DNA of 64,000 bases, from contig NC_091000.1 of NCBI RefSeq assembly GCF_041146395.1, positions 14,398,501-14,462,500 of the forward strand. The letters run 5' to 3'. The position numbers and the translations under genes were made by a program. Positions 45,110 to 57,834 of this stretch are shown here, one piece after another (position 1 is the first letter of the stretch; each line of letters opens with the position of its first letter). Under the pieces are notes generated by a model. The model searched no databases, had not been told where the DNA came from, and was given only the letters and a program-made list of their open reading frames with translations. The stretch is from Eulemur rufifrons. Taxonomy: Eukaryota > Chordata > Mammalia > Primates > Lemuridae.

Positions 45110-47255
45110 GTATCAAAATGCCTTGCAGTGTGCTGGCACTTGGAGATTTATGAACATATTCAAAATTCTAACCCATGAGTTGCCTTTCTACCTGGTCTGT
45201 GTATTTTTAAAATCCTTAAAAGTCTGGTATGCATCATTTCTGCTCCAAAGTAGGCATAATTCCACTCTGTCATGCAGGATTTTTGTGTGGGTTTATAATA
45301 ATGGGTTTAATGGCTGAAAAGCATTATGCAATGTTCATATAGATAATGAGATTGGTACATCAAAACAAAAGTGGAGAGATGCTCAGAGGCTGAGTTAATG
45401 AGAGAAGACTTAAACACAAAAAATATCTTTCAATGCCATTAAGTACAGTGAAATTTCAGATGTGTAATTATTTGGGGTGATCCAGGATGCAGAACAGCTG
45501 TGACTGCCTAGCTTAGCAGGTGCCGGTCCTCAGCCAATCTCTATAGTGGTAACAAATTTAGGTCACTGAGAAAGGCAGCTCTCACTATTCCTGTCACTTT
45601 CTAACCGCCTGAAAAATGACATGGTGTTGTTCTGCAGGAAGGCTAATAAGGCTTCAAGGAATCATGGAAGGATACAGAGAATTTACAAAGTCCAAGGGAC
45701 ACTGGAACACTAGGAGGAAAAATGTGGGGCTTATCCTTTTTGCTACTGAATTGCCAGAAAGAATCCTGCTCACGTTGATCATGACTCAGAGTTAGCATCT
45801 CAGAAGTCAGCAGAAGTCTGTGAAATTATGTGGTGATTTGGCTCTTTTCTTGACGGACAGGTGTCCACTTCAGAAAACCACCAACCTACTCAGCAGCCCT
45901 AGCGACAAAGCCAATCAGCAGCTGAGTCAACTGCAGGAAGACATCTCTGGGAGAAGGGGAATAGGAGCAGTCAAACTTCCCTTTAGAAATAAAATTCTGT
46001 TCCATCCAAAAAATTTATGCTACATTTCTATTACATCCACTACAGTGAATTGGGCATTGCAGGAGAGATGGAGAAGAAGGAAGACGTGGCATTGGCTTCA
46101 AGGAGCTTCTGATCAGACGTGTTCTTTGCTTGAAAACAGAAGAGAGGCAAGAGGAAAGAAATCATGCAGGTGTCAAGCTAAACTAAGCCTTCGCACTACC
46201 TTGCTTGCAAAATTATAGTTTGCAAACCTAACATTAGTGATTTTCAGAAAAAGATAGGCAGCAGAAACACTGAAGCTGGTACTTTCATCGATGTATTTTG
46301 CTGGTGAAAGTGAGAAAAGGCATAGACTAGACATCCTCTCTGGACATGGAGAGCTGTGGAAAAGTCGGCCTCTCATATCAAAGAGAACTAAAACTGTTGC
46401 TTGCTTGCTTCTGTGTGTTTGACACTGCGGTGGGGTGAACTGGGCCAATGTCAGCCCAGAAAAATTGGAACAGCCTGAGTATATCTGGAAGCAAATACTC
46501 CACAGATGGAGAGGGAAGTGGGAGGTTAGCTCAGACCACTTGATTTTAATTAAACAGCTTTCAGTTTTGTGAACTCGGAAAAGAAAAGGCAAGCAGAACT
46601 GATAAAGTCCATGTGACATTAACTCTATTTCTTTAACACCTCCTAGATGAATAACAAGAGTGAAGTCTATTATTGCTAAACATGGGACCTGTTACAATTC
46701 CCTTTCCTAAGGATAGGGTTCCCATTGCTGTGAATAAGTGTGACGTCTATGAGTAGCACACGATTAGAGAAGGAGGCCTTAATCGTTGTTGGCGTATATG
46801 AAGAAAGGGCAGACGTAGCAGTGAAAGTTTCTACTTCGGGATGTTTGACAGAACATCTTCGAGGGAGGGAACATGGTTTCACGGTTGATAGAACAGATGG
46901 ATGGAAGGGCAGCTCCGCCCTCCTTCTTTAAGGGACTCCAGCACTCTTGGGTAACATTTAGCAGCCATCCAGAAACATAATGAGGCCAGATGCAGGAACC
47001 ACGCCAGGGTCCAGGTGTACGCAACGTTGGGGGTGAACTAGTTTGTTGCTTACAGTGAAAGCTGACTCAGGTTTTCTTTCTGCTGAAGGTGTTATAAAGC
47101 CACGATGGAGAGACAGTCTACCATTGCCTCTACCATCCTCATTCCTACCCCTAATCTTACTAATGTCAACCTTCTCCCCCATGCCACACTTGTCTTATTT
47201 GGAATCAATTAGCCAGAAAATGTAGTAGCAGCCATTATTGACATACAATGGACAT
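45110..47255. other. Unassigned sequence
   Basis: No element is recognised over about 2.1 kb. ORFs of 132 (45820-46218, plus) and 148 codons (46173-46619, minus) show no domain and no splice or promoter context. Confidence 0.35.
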
Positions 47256-47262
47256 ACAATGT

Positions 47263-47485
47263 CTAGGTCATTCTTTCTCAACCAGGAGTGATTTTACCCT
47301 CCAGGGGACACTTACCAATATCTGGAGACATTTTGGGTTATCACAACTGGCATATAATAGGTAGGGGTCAGGGATGCAACTAAATATCCGGCAATGCACA
47401 GGACAGCACCCCCCACCCCCCACATCTAAGAATTCATTGGGCTCCAAATATTAATAGTGTCAAGGTAGAAAAACCTGGGTCTAAG
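47263..47485 (-). mobile_element. MER58-like hAT DNA transposon, antisense
   Basis: The left end is 'cattctttctcaaccaggag' and the right end 'aggtagaaaaacctggg', imperfect inverted repeats. Inside are 'accctccaggggacacttac', 'atctggagacattttgggtt' and 'gcaatgcacaggacagcacc'. This is a non-autonomous hAT copy of almost full length with a C-rich stretch at 47407-47423. Confidence 0.65.
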
Positions 47486-47489
47486 TTAA

Positions 47490-49325
47490 GATCTGATTTT
47501 TGCTAAGAAAAGTTGGAAAGGTGGAATGGAATTGGATCAAGTTGTGCTGGTAGACCTAATTTTGTAAAGTTGATTTTTAGGCTTTATTTCATTGGCCATT
47601 AAATATTAGCAGGCGGTTTTAATGATGTTTCTGTCACCAACACTTTTATAGCCCCAATTATCAATTTTCTTTTTATGAAATGGTGCTGATCCCACTTGTG
47701 AATCTCATCTTTGTTCTGTCAGTTGCTGACATTGAGGTAAAGGTGAGATTATCCTGCCTACCTTCTAATCTAGATTGTCTCGTTTTCCTTAACTGGGAAG
47801 AATCTTGCTGTCTAATGATCTGTTTTGCTCCTGAGAAAATTACATACTAAGAAACAGCAACATATTGCATGTGACCATTAGTTTGATATTTATTCTCTTT
47901 AATTTATTTAAACTTAATTCAGATAATTTTTATTTGTACCTCCATTGTTAATATTATGAATACATTTAAATGTTCAGTAATGTGAATCCACAAAAGATCC
48001 TGACTTGAAATCTGCAGAATGCCCTGCACCTGACTGTGTCATCTTCCGTCGTGATCTCCCAGAGTATCTGCTGCTTCAAGGGCAGATGGCACGATGGCTT
48101 GTTTTGCTGGGCTGTGCTCCATAACTTGGGATATGGCAGAGATTTGGAGATTTAGTGCAGATACCCAAATATTAGTTGACCTTGAATACAAAGAGCTCTC
48201 AATGAGAAGATCCTGAATTTGTTTTGCCATCTTGAACATAGGAATATTTGGGGATTTAGATAAAATAAGCAAACACCTAAAATATTTAATGAATTTGGTT
48301 ATATTAATACATTTGAAATCTCATTATTACATAACACAATAACTGAACAGTATTTTTTCCCCTTCTAACTTTTGTAAAACAATTTAGTCCAGCTCATCAC
48401 ATGTGTCTTCAAATAGGGCATCTTCATCCCCCCTAGAGCTACTTTCTGAGCTCTCTCCTGTGACATTTTTTCATGTCATAGTCTATCTATTTTTTGAGAA
48501 GCTGTTGTTTTTGAATGATATGGAATGCTGTCATTGAAATTTTATCCCATGCTGTAGGTGCCCATTCACATAACATTAAGAATTACTTTTTTCTTTCATC
48601 TTTTTTATGTGTATGTTTACAACCTTCACTTGTAATTGTAAGGTTATATATCTGCAGGAATAATGATTATATCTGTTCGAAATTTTTTTTAACAAATTCT
48701 GAGGATGACTTTTATAGGCAACAATAAACTAGCAGAGATTGAGGTCATTTCAGAATTTATCATAAACCATATTTTGTTGTTCATGATAAAGTAATTGGGA
48801 TGACAGTTAAGGTAAATGATTTCATAAGATCACAAGTAGAAGGCAATTTTCTCTTTCCTAAGGTACAATTCTTTTTAGGGAAAAAAGCTGTCACCTTAAT
48901 AGTTGAGCATACAAAGTATGTAACTATATATTTATCTATTTTGGTTCATTAGGTGTTATTCTGAGATTTACCCTTGGCTCTACTCTGATTAATTCACTTA
49001 TTACCTGACTATAACTTGGAGAAGCACCTGATTTCATGGTTAAAAACTGGTTTAAGAAAAGATTTTTTAAAAATTCTAAGCTCAGTTAAATTTTGCTTAA
49101 GTAATTCTTTAAAAAGCTACTAACTGGATTTACTCTAGTCCCTGTTCCAATCCCTAAACTGTAGAAAAGACTCTTACTTATTGCTTAAATAAAAGCTCCC
49201 TGAATAATGCCCTCCTGGGAGAGCCACTGAGCCCAGGTGCACTGTTTGTATGACTTCATCCTGAAACCACCACATGTTTACTCCCAGAGAGATAGCAGTA
49301 TGTTTCTGAAACAGGTTAGAAGTAG
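47490..49325. other. Unassigned A+T-rich sequence
   Basis: No element or gene is recognised. Confidence 0.4.
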
Positions 49326-49329
49326 GTTA

Positions 49330-49383
49330 GAAAAAAAAAAAAAAAAAGCTTTAAGGAAAAAAAAAGAATAAAAATGAATAAAA
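49330..49383. repeat. A-rich low-complexity tract
   Basis: Two A-runs separated by 'gctttaagg', then AATAAA-like units. It could be a retroposon tail, but no body is recognised on its left. Confidence 0.85.
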
Positions 49384-49554
49384 TATCAAGCCAAACACAT
49401 GGGTTCCAGGTGTGCATCCAAGACAGCTTTGAGACAGATGTAAATATTTCCTGAGCAACTGGGCTTATCTCATGATGCATATCTTAAAGTCATCTAAACA
49501 ACAAAAATGCAAGTAAGGCAGAATGCATGAGAATTCCTTTTGAATTTCAACCTC

Positions 49555-49665
49555 TCCAACATTTACTACCAGGGTGACCTTGTACATGTCACACCTTTCC
49601 AACTTTCCTTATCTCTAAGAATGCTTCTCAGGGTGACTGCCAAAAACATATGAAAACACATACTC
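49555..49665 (-). repeat. MIR SINE fragment, antisense
   Basis: The segment 'ccagggtgaccttgtacatg' followed by a pyrimidine block and 'ttatctctaagaatgcttct' resembles the central MIR antisense part. The copy is short and diverged. Confidence 0.45.
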
Positions 49666-49669
49666 GGAA

Positions 49670-50785
49670 ATGCCTGGTATGCAAACATCAGTTGAAACTG
49701 ATGAGTAAAAGTATTAAACTGTGCTGGTAGTTTAGTGATTATTACTCCTGTCTTTGATCGCCAATACTTTATTTCTACCATTTTGATGGTAAGAGTCTGG
49801 AATTGTCTTGAGGGCTGAGATAGTATTCTGTATTTATAATGGAGAAAAATTACAAATACTTTTGCTTTCAAAATGTGGAACAATAGGAGCTAGGAATGAA
49901 TAGGTAGGCAATTTTAAGCTTTTTCCAAGTGGAGTTTTTCCCTGGTTCAGTTTTCCATGGATATGGGGATATGAGTTTCCCTCCAAGTTGTGGAGCGTTT
50001 TATTTCCTGGAACCTTTTCACAGTAAGTCATCACTTGTTCTTTGTTTATATGGGCCCATAGCCATGTTTGAATCAGGTCAGTGTAAACTTTGACTCATGG
50101 ACTGAGACTTCTGGACAAGAGAGCAAACTAGCTTGGGAGGCTGACTCCCTTACCTAAAGTCAGCCTGGAAAGGCCATACACACAGCTGGGAGGATGACCC
50201 ATAATGGAATCACTACAACTCCTATGGTACCAAAGGTGTTAGGCTCATTTTCTGGGAGGTGAACAGCAGCCCAAACCGAAGAGATTCGGATGCCAGTAAC
50301 TAGAGGATGCTGTGAGATTCATGCTTTCTAATTGTCCCAGTGTTTTCATCATGCATTGCCTTGGATGGATTATCCATTTCCCCAGTGCCCTGTAGGTGAG
50401 AGGACATGACAGTCCTTGGCTGGCACCAGCGAATGAAGCAGGTAATGCAGGAGTACTGGAGAGGAGTTCTGCGCACCACCATTTCACGTGGGGAGGTGGG
50501 CTGCCTCTTCTTGGTTAGTAGACAAGATAATTACAACAGAGGAAAGCAGATCCCAGGAAAAGCAGTGGCTGGCAGAAGAAATGGAGATTTCAGCAAGTGG
50601 CAGTGTTGGCAATTAAGGTGGACATAGAGAATTCCAGATTTGTATTAATGGGATTCTTTCCTCTAAGACATTTCCATATCTCCCAAGTGTACCAGGAGGA
50701 GAGCCCAGGCTAGGTCTAAGTTTTCATCCGTAATACTAAATAAGTACTACTAGCTAAGGTAGTCAATAGTCTTAATGGAATTTGA
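49670..50785. other. Unassigned sequence
   Basis: No repeat or gene is recognised. Short ORFs on both strands at 50245-50627 have no visible domain. Confidence 0.35.
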
Positions 50786-50789
50786 GCTC

Positions 50790-52300
50790 ATAGGAAGGGA
50801 GACAAAAAATATCTAAGGAGGAATATTTTTTTTAAGAGAAAAAATAGATACTGAAGAATCTTAACAGAGGGAGCTGAATTCATGGCCCACATAAAATAAG
50901 AATTTGAAATAAATAAGGAGGAGGAAATGATATTGCAAATATGAAGCAAGAATAATCAATGAATACTAAGAATCAAATAAAGATAGGAATAAAACATATA
51001 ATAGCAAAATGTATATAACCAAAGAATAAATTAGTGAGATAAAAGATCTGGTTAGGAAATTTTTCCCAGAAGGTACAATAAAGGGATACAGATGGAAAAT
51101 ATCTAAGAACTAAAATATAGGGAATATAAAAGCAGAAAGGTCAACTTTGATCTTCTAGATAAAGCTAAATGGCATAGAGAAATTTTTGTTGTTGAGATGT
51201 GTTGAGAACTAAAGAAAGATGGAAGAGTCATATCAAAAGAGCCCCATAAAGCAACAGGCAACATCGATTTTTTTTTTAAAAAACCCTAAATCTTGACACA
51301 TTATGTTTAATTTAAAATACCAAAGACAAAATTCTAACAGCATCCAAATAAAAAAGAACATTTTGCTATAAATTGAGAAAATTGGCATCAAATTTTTCAA
51401 TGGCAACACTAGAATATTAAAGTACTATTTTTAAAATACTGAAGGAAAATAAACTCAGACCTAGAATTTTATATGCAATATAAAATAACAACTTCTAATA
51501 TAGAAGTGTACATTTAAACTATCATTTAAACACTAGTTGGAATAAAATAAAGGCATTTTGAGATACACATATAAGGCAAAGACACATAAAACCTTATGGA
51601 AACATTCTACAGAAAGTACTCTACAGAGGAAATGAATGATTCCAAAAACAAAGTTTAAGGTCAACCAAATAAACAATGGCAAAAAAAAAGGTGTGTGATG
51701 ATATGTGATGATATGTGTGATTTGTATACGTGTGTAACAGCATTGTTCAATAGACCTTTCTGTTCTGATGGAGGTACTCTATTTGGACCATCCAGTATGA
51801 TAGACCTTAGCCATGTGTGGCTATTAGGATTTAAAGGGTAGCTATGTGGCCATGGAACTGAGTTTTTAATTTTATTTAATTTTAATGTTAAAAATTTGAA
51901 TAGCCATATGTGATTAGTGGCTATTACATTATACAGCATAGGTGTGTAATAATCCAGATATAATGTTTCAGATTATACCAAAATATGTTGAGGGGTAGGG
52001 AACATGCAGAGATCAGAGGATTTTGATAACATGCTGAAGTCTGTGTCTTATTCAAAGGGAAGAAATAAATTATAATGAGGTCTAAAAAAATATATTATAA
52101 GCTTTAACATATTTGCAGAAACCAACTGAAAAATAGGCATTGAATTTTGGCCTTCAAACCAGAGGGAAAAAAATTAATCTGATGAACAGAAAGCAGGAAG
52201 AGAAGAAAAATAAGCAAGAAGAAAGGCATGTACATAGAAAATATGCAATAGAATGACAGAAATAAATTGTAATATGACAGTAATTAAAGTAAATGCAAAT
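50790..52300 (+). mobile_element. Old L1 (L1M-type) ORF1/spacer region, sense, decayed
   Basis: A-rich sense L1 sequence. The segments 'aataccaaagacaaaattct', 'ctgaaggaaaataaactcag', 'acctagaattttatatgcaa', 'ataaaggcattttgagatac' and finally 'cagtaattaaagtaaatgca' follow the order from the C-terminal ORF1 region through the spacer to the start of ORF2. It is heavily mutated with no long frame. It is interrupted by a hAT element (51727-51945) and ends abruptly at an antisense L1 5' UTR. Confidence 0.65.
51727..51945. mobile_element. Small hAT-like DNA transposon nested in L1
   Basis: The segments 'cagcattgttcaatagacct', 'tagccatgtgtggctattag', 'gagtttttaattttatttaa' and 'gccatatgtgattagtggct' are those of a short mammal-wide non-autonomous hAT family. 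The family name is not recalled with certainty. Being inside the L1M body, it inserted after that L1. Confidence 0.6.
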
Positions 52301-52304
52301 AGTC

Positions 52305-53400
52305 TTTGGGCCCCAGTGTTGGAAGCAGTGGGCTGAGTATACCTGATTTTCGCTCCCAGAGAAGCTTATACTGGCAGTGGCATGAGTGTGTCCTGGAGGG
52401 CTCTTGTGTCTTCAGGTGGCTTGCTTAAATGCCGGCAGTGGGAGCAGAGGGCCTGGTGGGGGGCTGGTTCTCAAGCCTCTGAGCAGCCAGTGTGATGTGG
52501 AAGGTGACAGCAGTGGTGGTAGAGCCACCCACTAGGACCCATGTGCTCTATGTAGTTGTTGCTGGTAGGTGCCATGGATTGGGCAGGCTGGTCCCCAGTC
52601 CCACAGCTGTCTATAACAGCAGAATGGGTATTGTCTGAAGTGTGCTTAGGAGAGCTTTTTTCCCTCTATTCCCTCCCAGCCAAGTGGCAGCTGCCTGCAT
52701 GTCATCTTGATCTTGGCCTAAGGGCAGGGTGTGGCCCAACAAAATAGCTGTGGGCCTGCAATGAGGAGGGCAGGGCCCCTTTCAGGCAAGCAGCGTGGGC
52801 AAGAAACTGTGGAAAATGTTGTCTGCTCATGTATCAGTTTCAAGAACAGCCCCAGCTGGGCAGTGGGGACCTTTCCAAGTGTGCATGGGAGTGCCTGGGC
52901 TCTTGTACCCTCTCTTGAAGCCATGCAGTGACTGCAGGTACACCCACCTGTGATTTCCCAGTATCTAGGCTCTCAAAATGGTGCCAGGCTCAAGCTGCTC
53001 TAGGCTCAGATGGCTGTGGGATTCTGTGTGGGTTCCCTTTATGTACCAATGTCTCTGTGCGATCTCCAAGCAGCTCCTTATGGTAGGCTTCAGACCTGCA
53101 TGGGTTAGGGATATCTCTTGGGGCCAAGACCATCTCAGAGAGTGGAGCCCTGGGGGGGTCTTCCTTATTGTTATGCCACATCCAGGAGCTTCTCCTGGCC
53201 ATTAGCCAGTCGCCAGCTGGGCAAGTTGCCCTGAACTCTGTCCTTACCCACTTTTGGTGCTTTCCATTGCTTCCCTGGTGAATCCTAGTGTTCTTTCCTA
53301 GGTGATCTGTTCGAAATGTGAGTCTCTGCTCATTATTCTGGTTCCTCTCTGTGGAGGAGGCACATACTTCCTGGATCTAGTTGGCCATCTTGGATCCTAT
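52305..53400 (-). mobile_element. L1 5' UTR, antisense, isolated
   Basis: The right edge reads 'agttggccatcttggatcct'. Reversed, this is the L1 5' start pattern 'aagatggccaact'. Further in are 'cttcctggatctagttgg' and the G+C-rich, TG/CA-rich body typical of an L1M/L1PB-type 5' UTR. No ORF1 or ORF2 follows on the left, where sense-strand L1 begins instead. G+C is far higher than in the flanks. ORFs of 63-75 codons on both strands are chance frames within it. Confidence 0.7.
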
Positions 53401-54300
53401 CCAAAAAGATAGTTTTAAAGCACCCATTGATAGCCTTGTATAATGCAGAGGTCAAAGTATGATCAAACTATAACATGAACATGGCTAAGAATTTGAAAAC
53501 TTAGATGAAATCAATGAATTTCTGGTGCTATATTGTTACAGGATTAAATAAAAAACTTGAATAAGACAAACATCAGTGAAGAAATTAAAAGACTCCTGCC
53601 TCCCAGAGATCTCAAATGCCCTATAGTTTTAAATGTGAGTTCTACCTAACTTTCAAGGAACAGGTAATCTCTATCTAGTACAAGAGAAATCTTCCAAATG
53701 CAATTAAATCTAATAATGTGTTAAAATACATAATAATTGAATATATTTCCCCCAAGGAATAAAATGATATTTTAATATCAGATATTCTATTAAAGTAATG
53801 ATTATACCCACTGGAAAAATTATAGTTGTATAGTCTTAAAAGCAGACAAAGTAAAAAGATGTTCCCTATTACTGCAAATGTTTAACATAATATTAGAGAT
53901 CTTACTTAATCCAAAATAAAAGGATAAAAATAAGATATATAAGAATTATAAAAGTAACAAAAACAGTCTTAGTTATTTGCAGTTTATAAGAGCCTCTAAA
54001 CAGAAAACCCAGCAAAATCAATAAAGAAATTTAGTAGTGATAAAACTGAGCAAAGTTGTTTAATACAGGATAGACATCTGAAATCAATAACATTCTTTAG
54101 TACCAAACTTGAAAATATAATAAAAATAAGACATCATACATAATAACAACATTTGTATGATTACTCAGGAATTATTATAACAAAGAATCCAAACATTTCT
54201 ATAGTTGAGAGATTGGAGCAAGAACTATGGTAAATCTAGATATAGCTTTCCAAAGAATTATGTAAGCAAAATTTAACTGAGTTTAGAACTAAAAAAAAAT
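53401..54300 (+). pseudogene. Old L1 ORF2 fragment, sense, heavily decayed
   Basis: The segments 'atgaatttctggtgctatat', 'gaagaaattaaaagactcct', 'tctacctaactttcaaggaa', then around 53.9-54.1 kb 'aaaacccagcaaaatcaata' and 'aatacaggatagacatctga' keep the order of the L1 ORF2 reverse transcriptase region. Frames are destroyed by indels and stops. It probably continues the sense L1M body at 50.79-52.3 kb, with roughly 1 kb of ORF2 missing where the antisense 5' UTR sits. Confidence 0.6.
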
Positions 54301-54446
54301 ATATTTTCTTAAACCAGTTTCCAATTATAATGCTAGATTCTTCTCAGTGTTTCCAACTGATAAGTTAATGTATGAGTTATTCAGAGTAGAGCTCAAGTAT
54401 GAGTTTTATAATAACAATGAATTGATGCCAAATTACATAGACAGTG

Positions 54447-55012
54447 TGGTAGGTGAGTTCTAAAATGGCTCCCCAGTGAACCCTCCCTCCTGTAGTCACA
54501 CCTTTGTGAAATCGGCTTCTCCTGACTGTGGGCTGGACCTAGTGCCTGTCTTCTAATGCACAGAAAATGGCAAACATGATAGAATGTCATTTTTGAGATG
54601 AGATTACAAAGAATTGGTGCTTTTCATCTTGTTCTTTTTCTCTTTCATTTTCTTGCTGCCTCTTTCTGTTCTTTCTTCCCTTCTCCGGAGGGAAGTCGGC
54701 TGCTGTGCTGTGAGCTGCACTGTGGAGAGGCCCGTGTGGCAAGGCCATGAAGGAGGCCAGTAGCCAGTGAGCCAGTGAATCCTGCCAATGACCACGTGAG
54801 TGAGCTTGCGAGCGGATCCTCCCCCGGTTGAGCCTACAGATAAGACTGCAGCCCCTGCTGGCACCTTGACTGCAGCTTTGGGAGGGGCTTAAGGCAGAGA
54901 CACTCAGCTAGGTCACACCTGGATTCCTGACTCACGGAAATAATGTTTACACTTTTAAGCTTCTAACTTTTGATGTAATTTGTTACGTAGCAATAGATAA
55001 CTAGTACAGACA
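54447..55012 (+). repeat. MaLR LTR, MLT1-type, sense
   Basis: The start is 'gtgtggtaggtgagttctaa' and 'aatggctccccagtgaaccc'. The middle has 'caatgaccacgtgagtgagc', 'gagcggatcctcccccggtt' and 'ggcaccttgactgcagcttt'. The end is 'tgatgtaatttgttacgtag', 'caatagataactagtacag'. It is a nearly complete LTR of about 565 bp. Confidence 0.82.
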
Positions 55013-55224
55013 ATTGTCTAAGGTAAAATAGGCAATTGGCTAAAGAGCAAAGTTGGTGATTATGTATCTCAAATGAGAACTGCAATTAACTTAGTTTACT
55101 TTTGGGCCAGGCAAATAGCAACAAAAAAGAGACCAAAAATCTGGTCACCTTTCCATGAAGGTCTTGGAATCATTGGGTCGACTTAATTAAAATTGAAAAA
55201 ATTATGTCATGAGGCATGACAGAG

Positions 55225-55720
55225 ACAGTAGTGTAGATTGATGTACTTAAAAGTCGTTTTAGCTTCTTCAGTTCTTGTCTTTCTGCACATAGATCTGGGA
55301 AGCAAATGTCTGAGTTTCCAGCTTCCTTTGCAGCTGTGATCATGGGCACAGTCTTGGATGAGATGATGAAGGCAGAAGTTCGCAAGGAGAGTTTTACTTT
55401 TCATATTAAAAGACAAATTCTCCAGGAAAAGGCTTTTGCCTTCACCCCCTGCACATTCTTTCTGCTTTGGCTGCGAAAGTGAGACTTAGAAGTGCGGGAC
55501 ATCTTGCCATCATGACCCCAGAGGGGAAACCACCTGCTAAAGATGGCAGGACAGGAAGCTGGAAGCGTCCTAGGGTCCTGAGGGCATTGCTGAGGGGAGG
55601 ACTAGTCTTAGCTCCTTGTTAGTGAGTCAAATAAGCCACTTCTCTTTTAAACCCACACGGCAGGGTTTTTTGCTATTCACAGCTGAGCATACGCCTAACT
55701 GAAATCAGTGGAATAATTTT
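55225..55720 (+). repeat. MaLR-type LTR, sense
   Basis: Old LTR of a different subfamily from its neighbour. It shows 'gtttccagcttcctttgcag', 'ttttgccttcaccccctgca', 'gacatcttgccatcatgacc', 'taaagatggcaggacaggaa' and a degraded polyadenylation/R end 'gagtcaaataagccacttct'. Left and right limits are approximate. Confidence 0.6.
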
Positions 55721-55724
55721 CGAT

Positions 55725-56245
55725 TTTTGTGTCAACATTTTCTGGGAGAGGCATAAATTCCTTCAGATTACCTCATTCAATAATTAGTGAAATGAGGAGG
55801 ATTTCATAAATGTCCAGCTAGGTACTATTTTTGATGTAGCAAAAATTTAATGGGAAAAAAAAGCTATATAAAATTAGTCAAAGAGTACAAAAGACCTAAA
55901 TCTTCCTTTGGTGCCGGTTGACTTGTGAAAGGTCCGGTGCATCTGGACTGAATTGTACCTGATTCCAGTAAGTTTCAAACTCAAGCCAGGTATGTAATCG
56001 CTCAAAAGTGTCTTCTTTTATTACAGTGTTTAGGTTTGGAGATTTTTCTAGGGCCATTAAATGGGATTTCTGTGACAACCTGAAATCTGATGCTAGAACG
56101 AGACCAATCTATGCAGTATAGTGAATCCAGCTACATTTTACCTCTTACCTTTGGTTCCTGAGAAATATATGTAAGTTATAAATTCAAGGCACCGTTCAAC
56201 ACCCTCCAGGAAAGAGTACACTAATGGTGTGAGGGTCCGGTAAAT
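55725..56245. other. Unassigned sequence
   Basis: No repeat or gene is recognised. Confidence 0.35.
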
Positions 56246-56249
56246 CTCG

Positions 56250-56660
56250 CTGTTTTACCCAGGATGCTTTGTGGCTAGCATTAGAAACCAACTCTGGCTG
56301 TTTTCAACACAAAGGGATTTTGTTGAAAGGATCTTGGGTAACTCACAGAATTGCCAGAATAGCTGGAGAATCAAACATGGAAAATGGGCAGGAACCGTGG
56401 GAGGCAAGGGATGGTGACCACAGCCAAACTTCCATGTGGGACAGCCTGGCAGGAGTATTTCTTGTGTCATGGAATGATGGAGGCCAGTGCTGGTCCCAGA
56501 CAGCGCAGCCAGCAGGAACCGAGTCACCACCTCTGGTCCACTGCCCTGGAAAGAGAGAAGTATTGCCGCTGCCTCTGGAACAGAATTCTCCGCTGAGTAG
56601 CTTCTTTGCCGAATTGCTCCACATTTCAACCTGTGGGCATCAGCGTCTGACTGCCTGAAT
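56250..56660. other. G+C-richer segment open on both strands, probably an old repeat
   Basis: Four overlapping frames of 70-129 codons on both strands cover this 400-bp stretch. The sequence ('ggaaaatgggcaggaaccgt', 'gtgggacagcctggcaggag') resembles a decayed interspersed element that I cannot name. The translations contain no recognisable domain, so no gene is called. Confidence 0.3.
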
Positions 56661-56664
56661 CTAG

Positions 56665-57830
56665 CAATAAAATTAATAAAATTTTAATGGGGTGAGAGGT
56701 AGACAAAAGTTAATACTTACTACGTTCCAAATGCTTTCCAGTTTATTCCCATATCTCTGTAATATTTTATTAAAAAATGGGTGATGTTGGAATGGGGAAA
56801 ACAACATAAGAAAAAAAATCATAAAAATAACTGGTTGATGGAATAGTTAAATGGAATAATCAAAGAATGTCAAAGACTTTAGCGTATTACATGTGTACAG
56901 CAAGAATCTAAAGTGTGGCTCTGGTGCATATGTTGGAATGATTTGGCTCTGAATGTGGTGCTAAGGCTGGAGAAGGAAAGAAGTGTGTGAACTTTCTCTT
57001 GTCTGTCTCAGGAAGTTCAGCCAGATGAGTCTTTAAATACCCCCTAGTTAATGACCATTGAGGATTTATTTTTTTAAATGTACAATTACAGTAAACAATT
57101 TAGAAACTGTGCTCACCTTATGCTAATACCTTTGCATTTATACAGTTTAGTGGTTTTGGCAAATTACTTGTGTCTTCAGTTTCACTTCCTGGAGACATTT
57201 TCCCTTCCTTTTAGTTAATTTTGATTTACTTCTTTTAGTTTCCACCACCTCATTTAATTGAGTGCTTGTGGTGTTCTGAGTAATAACTTTAAGGTTGTAA
57301 TTGTCGTCCGGGATTAATCCTGTTTGTGTTGGAGAGTTACAAGCGCTCTTACCAGAGGGGAAGCTTTAAAAAGTTTGCACTATTCATGTGTAAGGCAAAT
57401 TCACAAATGTTAAGAGTTGGAAAAAATGAAAACCAAAAATTTGGTCGAAAGTCCTTCCTGTAGAACTGAGGAAGACAGATGGTCTGGAAGATTTTCGGTG
57501 TCAGGTCTGAACTCTAATCAGTCAAGGAAAGATGTTTTCAGAACTGGGTGGTCAAGATGGAATCCTAGGAATTTTGACTTGCATTCTTAAATAGGAGAAA
57601 CTGAAAAAAAAAACAAGACAAAGAAATTCTCACCCCTGAGCATTTTAATGCAAAATGATGAAATTCAGGGGAAAATTGGAAACAGCCAATTTCTGAAAAT
57701 TATACACAATGAACTAACTGTGGTGTAATCATTATTTGTGTTAATGCTATTAAACATTTTGGGGGAATTTGGCCAGGATTCTTTTTTTCCCAAATGAGCA
57801 GATTAGTTCCTATGAATATATGTTCCTGCA
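56665..57830. other. Unassigned A+T-rich sequence
   Basis: No repeat or gene is recognised. Confidence 0.4.
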
Positions 57831-57834
57831 GCCC

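Noticed and set aside
46173..46619. 148-codon minus-strand ORF
   Set aside because: The composition is not protein-like in any recognisable way, no domain was seen, and no flanking splice signals were convincing.
52556..53205. Short ORFs in the G+C-rich block
   Set aside because: They fall inside the antisense L1 5' UTR, which is non-coding in this direction.
56255..56658. Paired 124- and 129-codon ORFs on opposite strands
   Set aside because: Both strands are open over the same 400 bp, which is typical of G+C-rich repeat remnants. No family or splice context was recognised.
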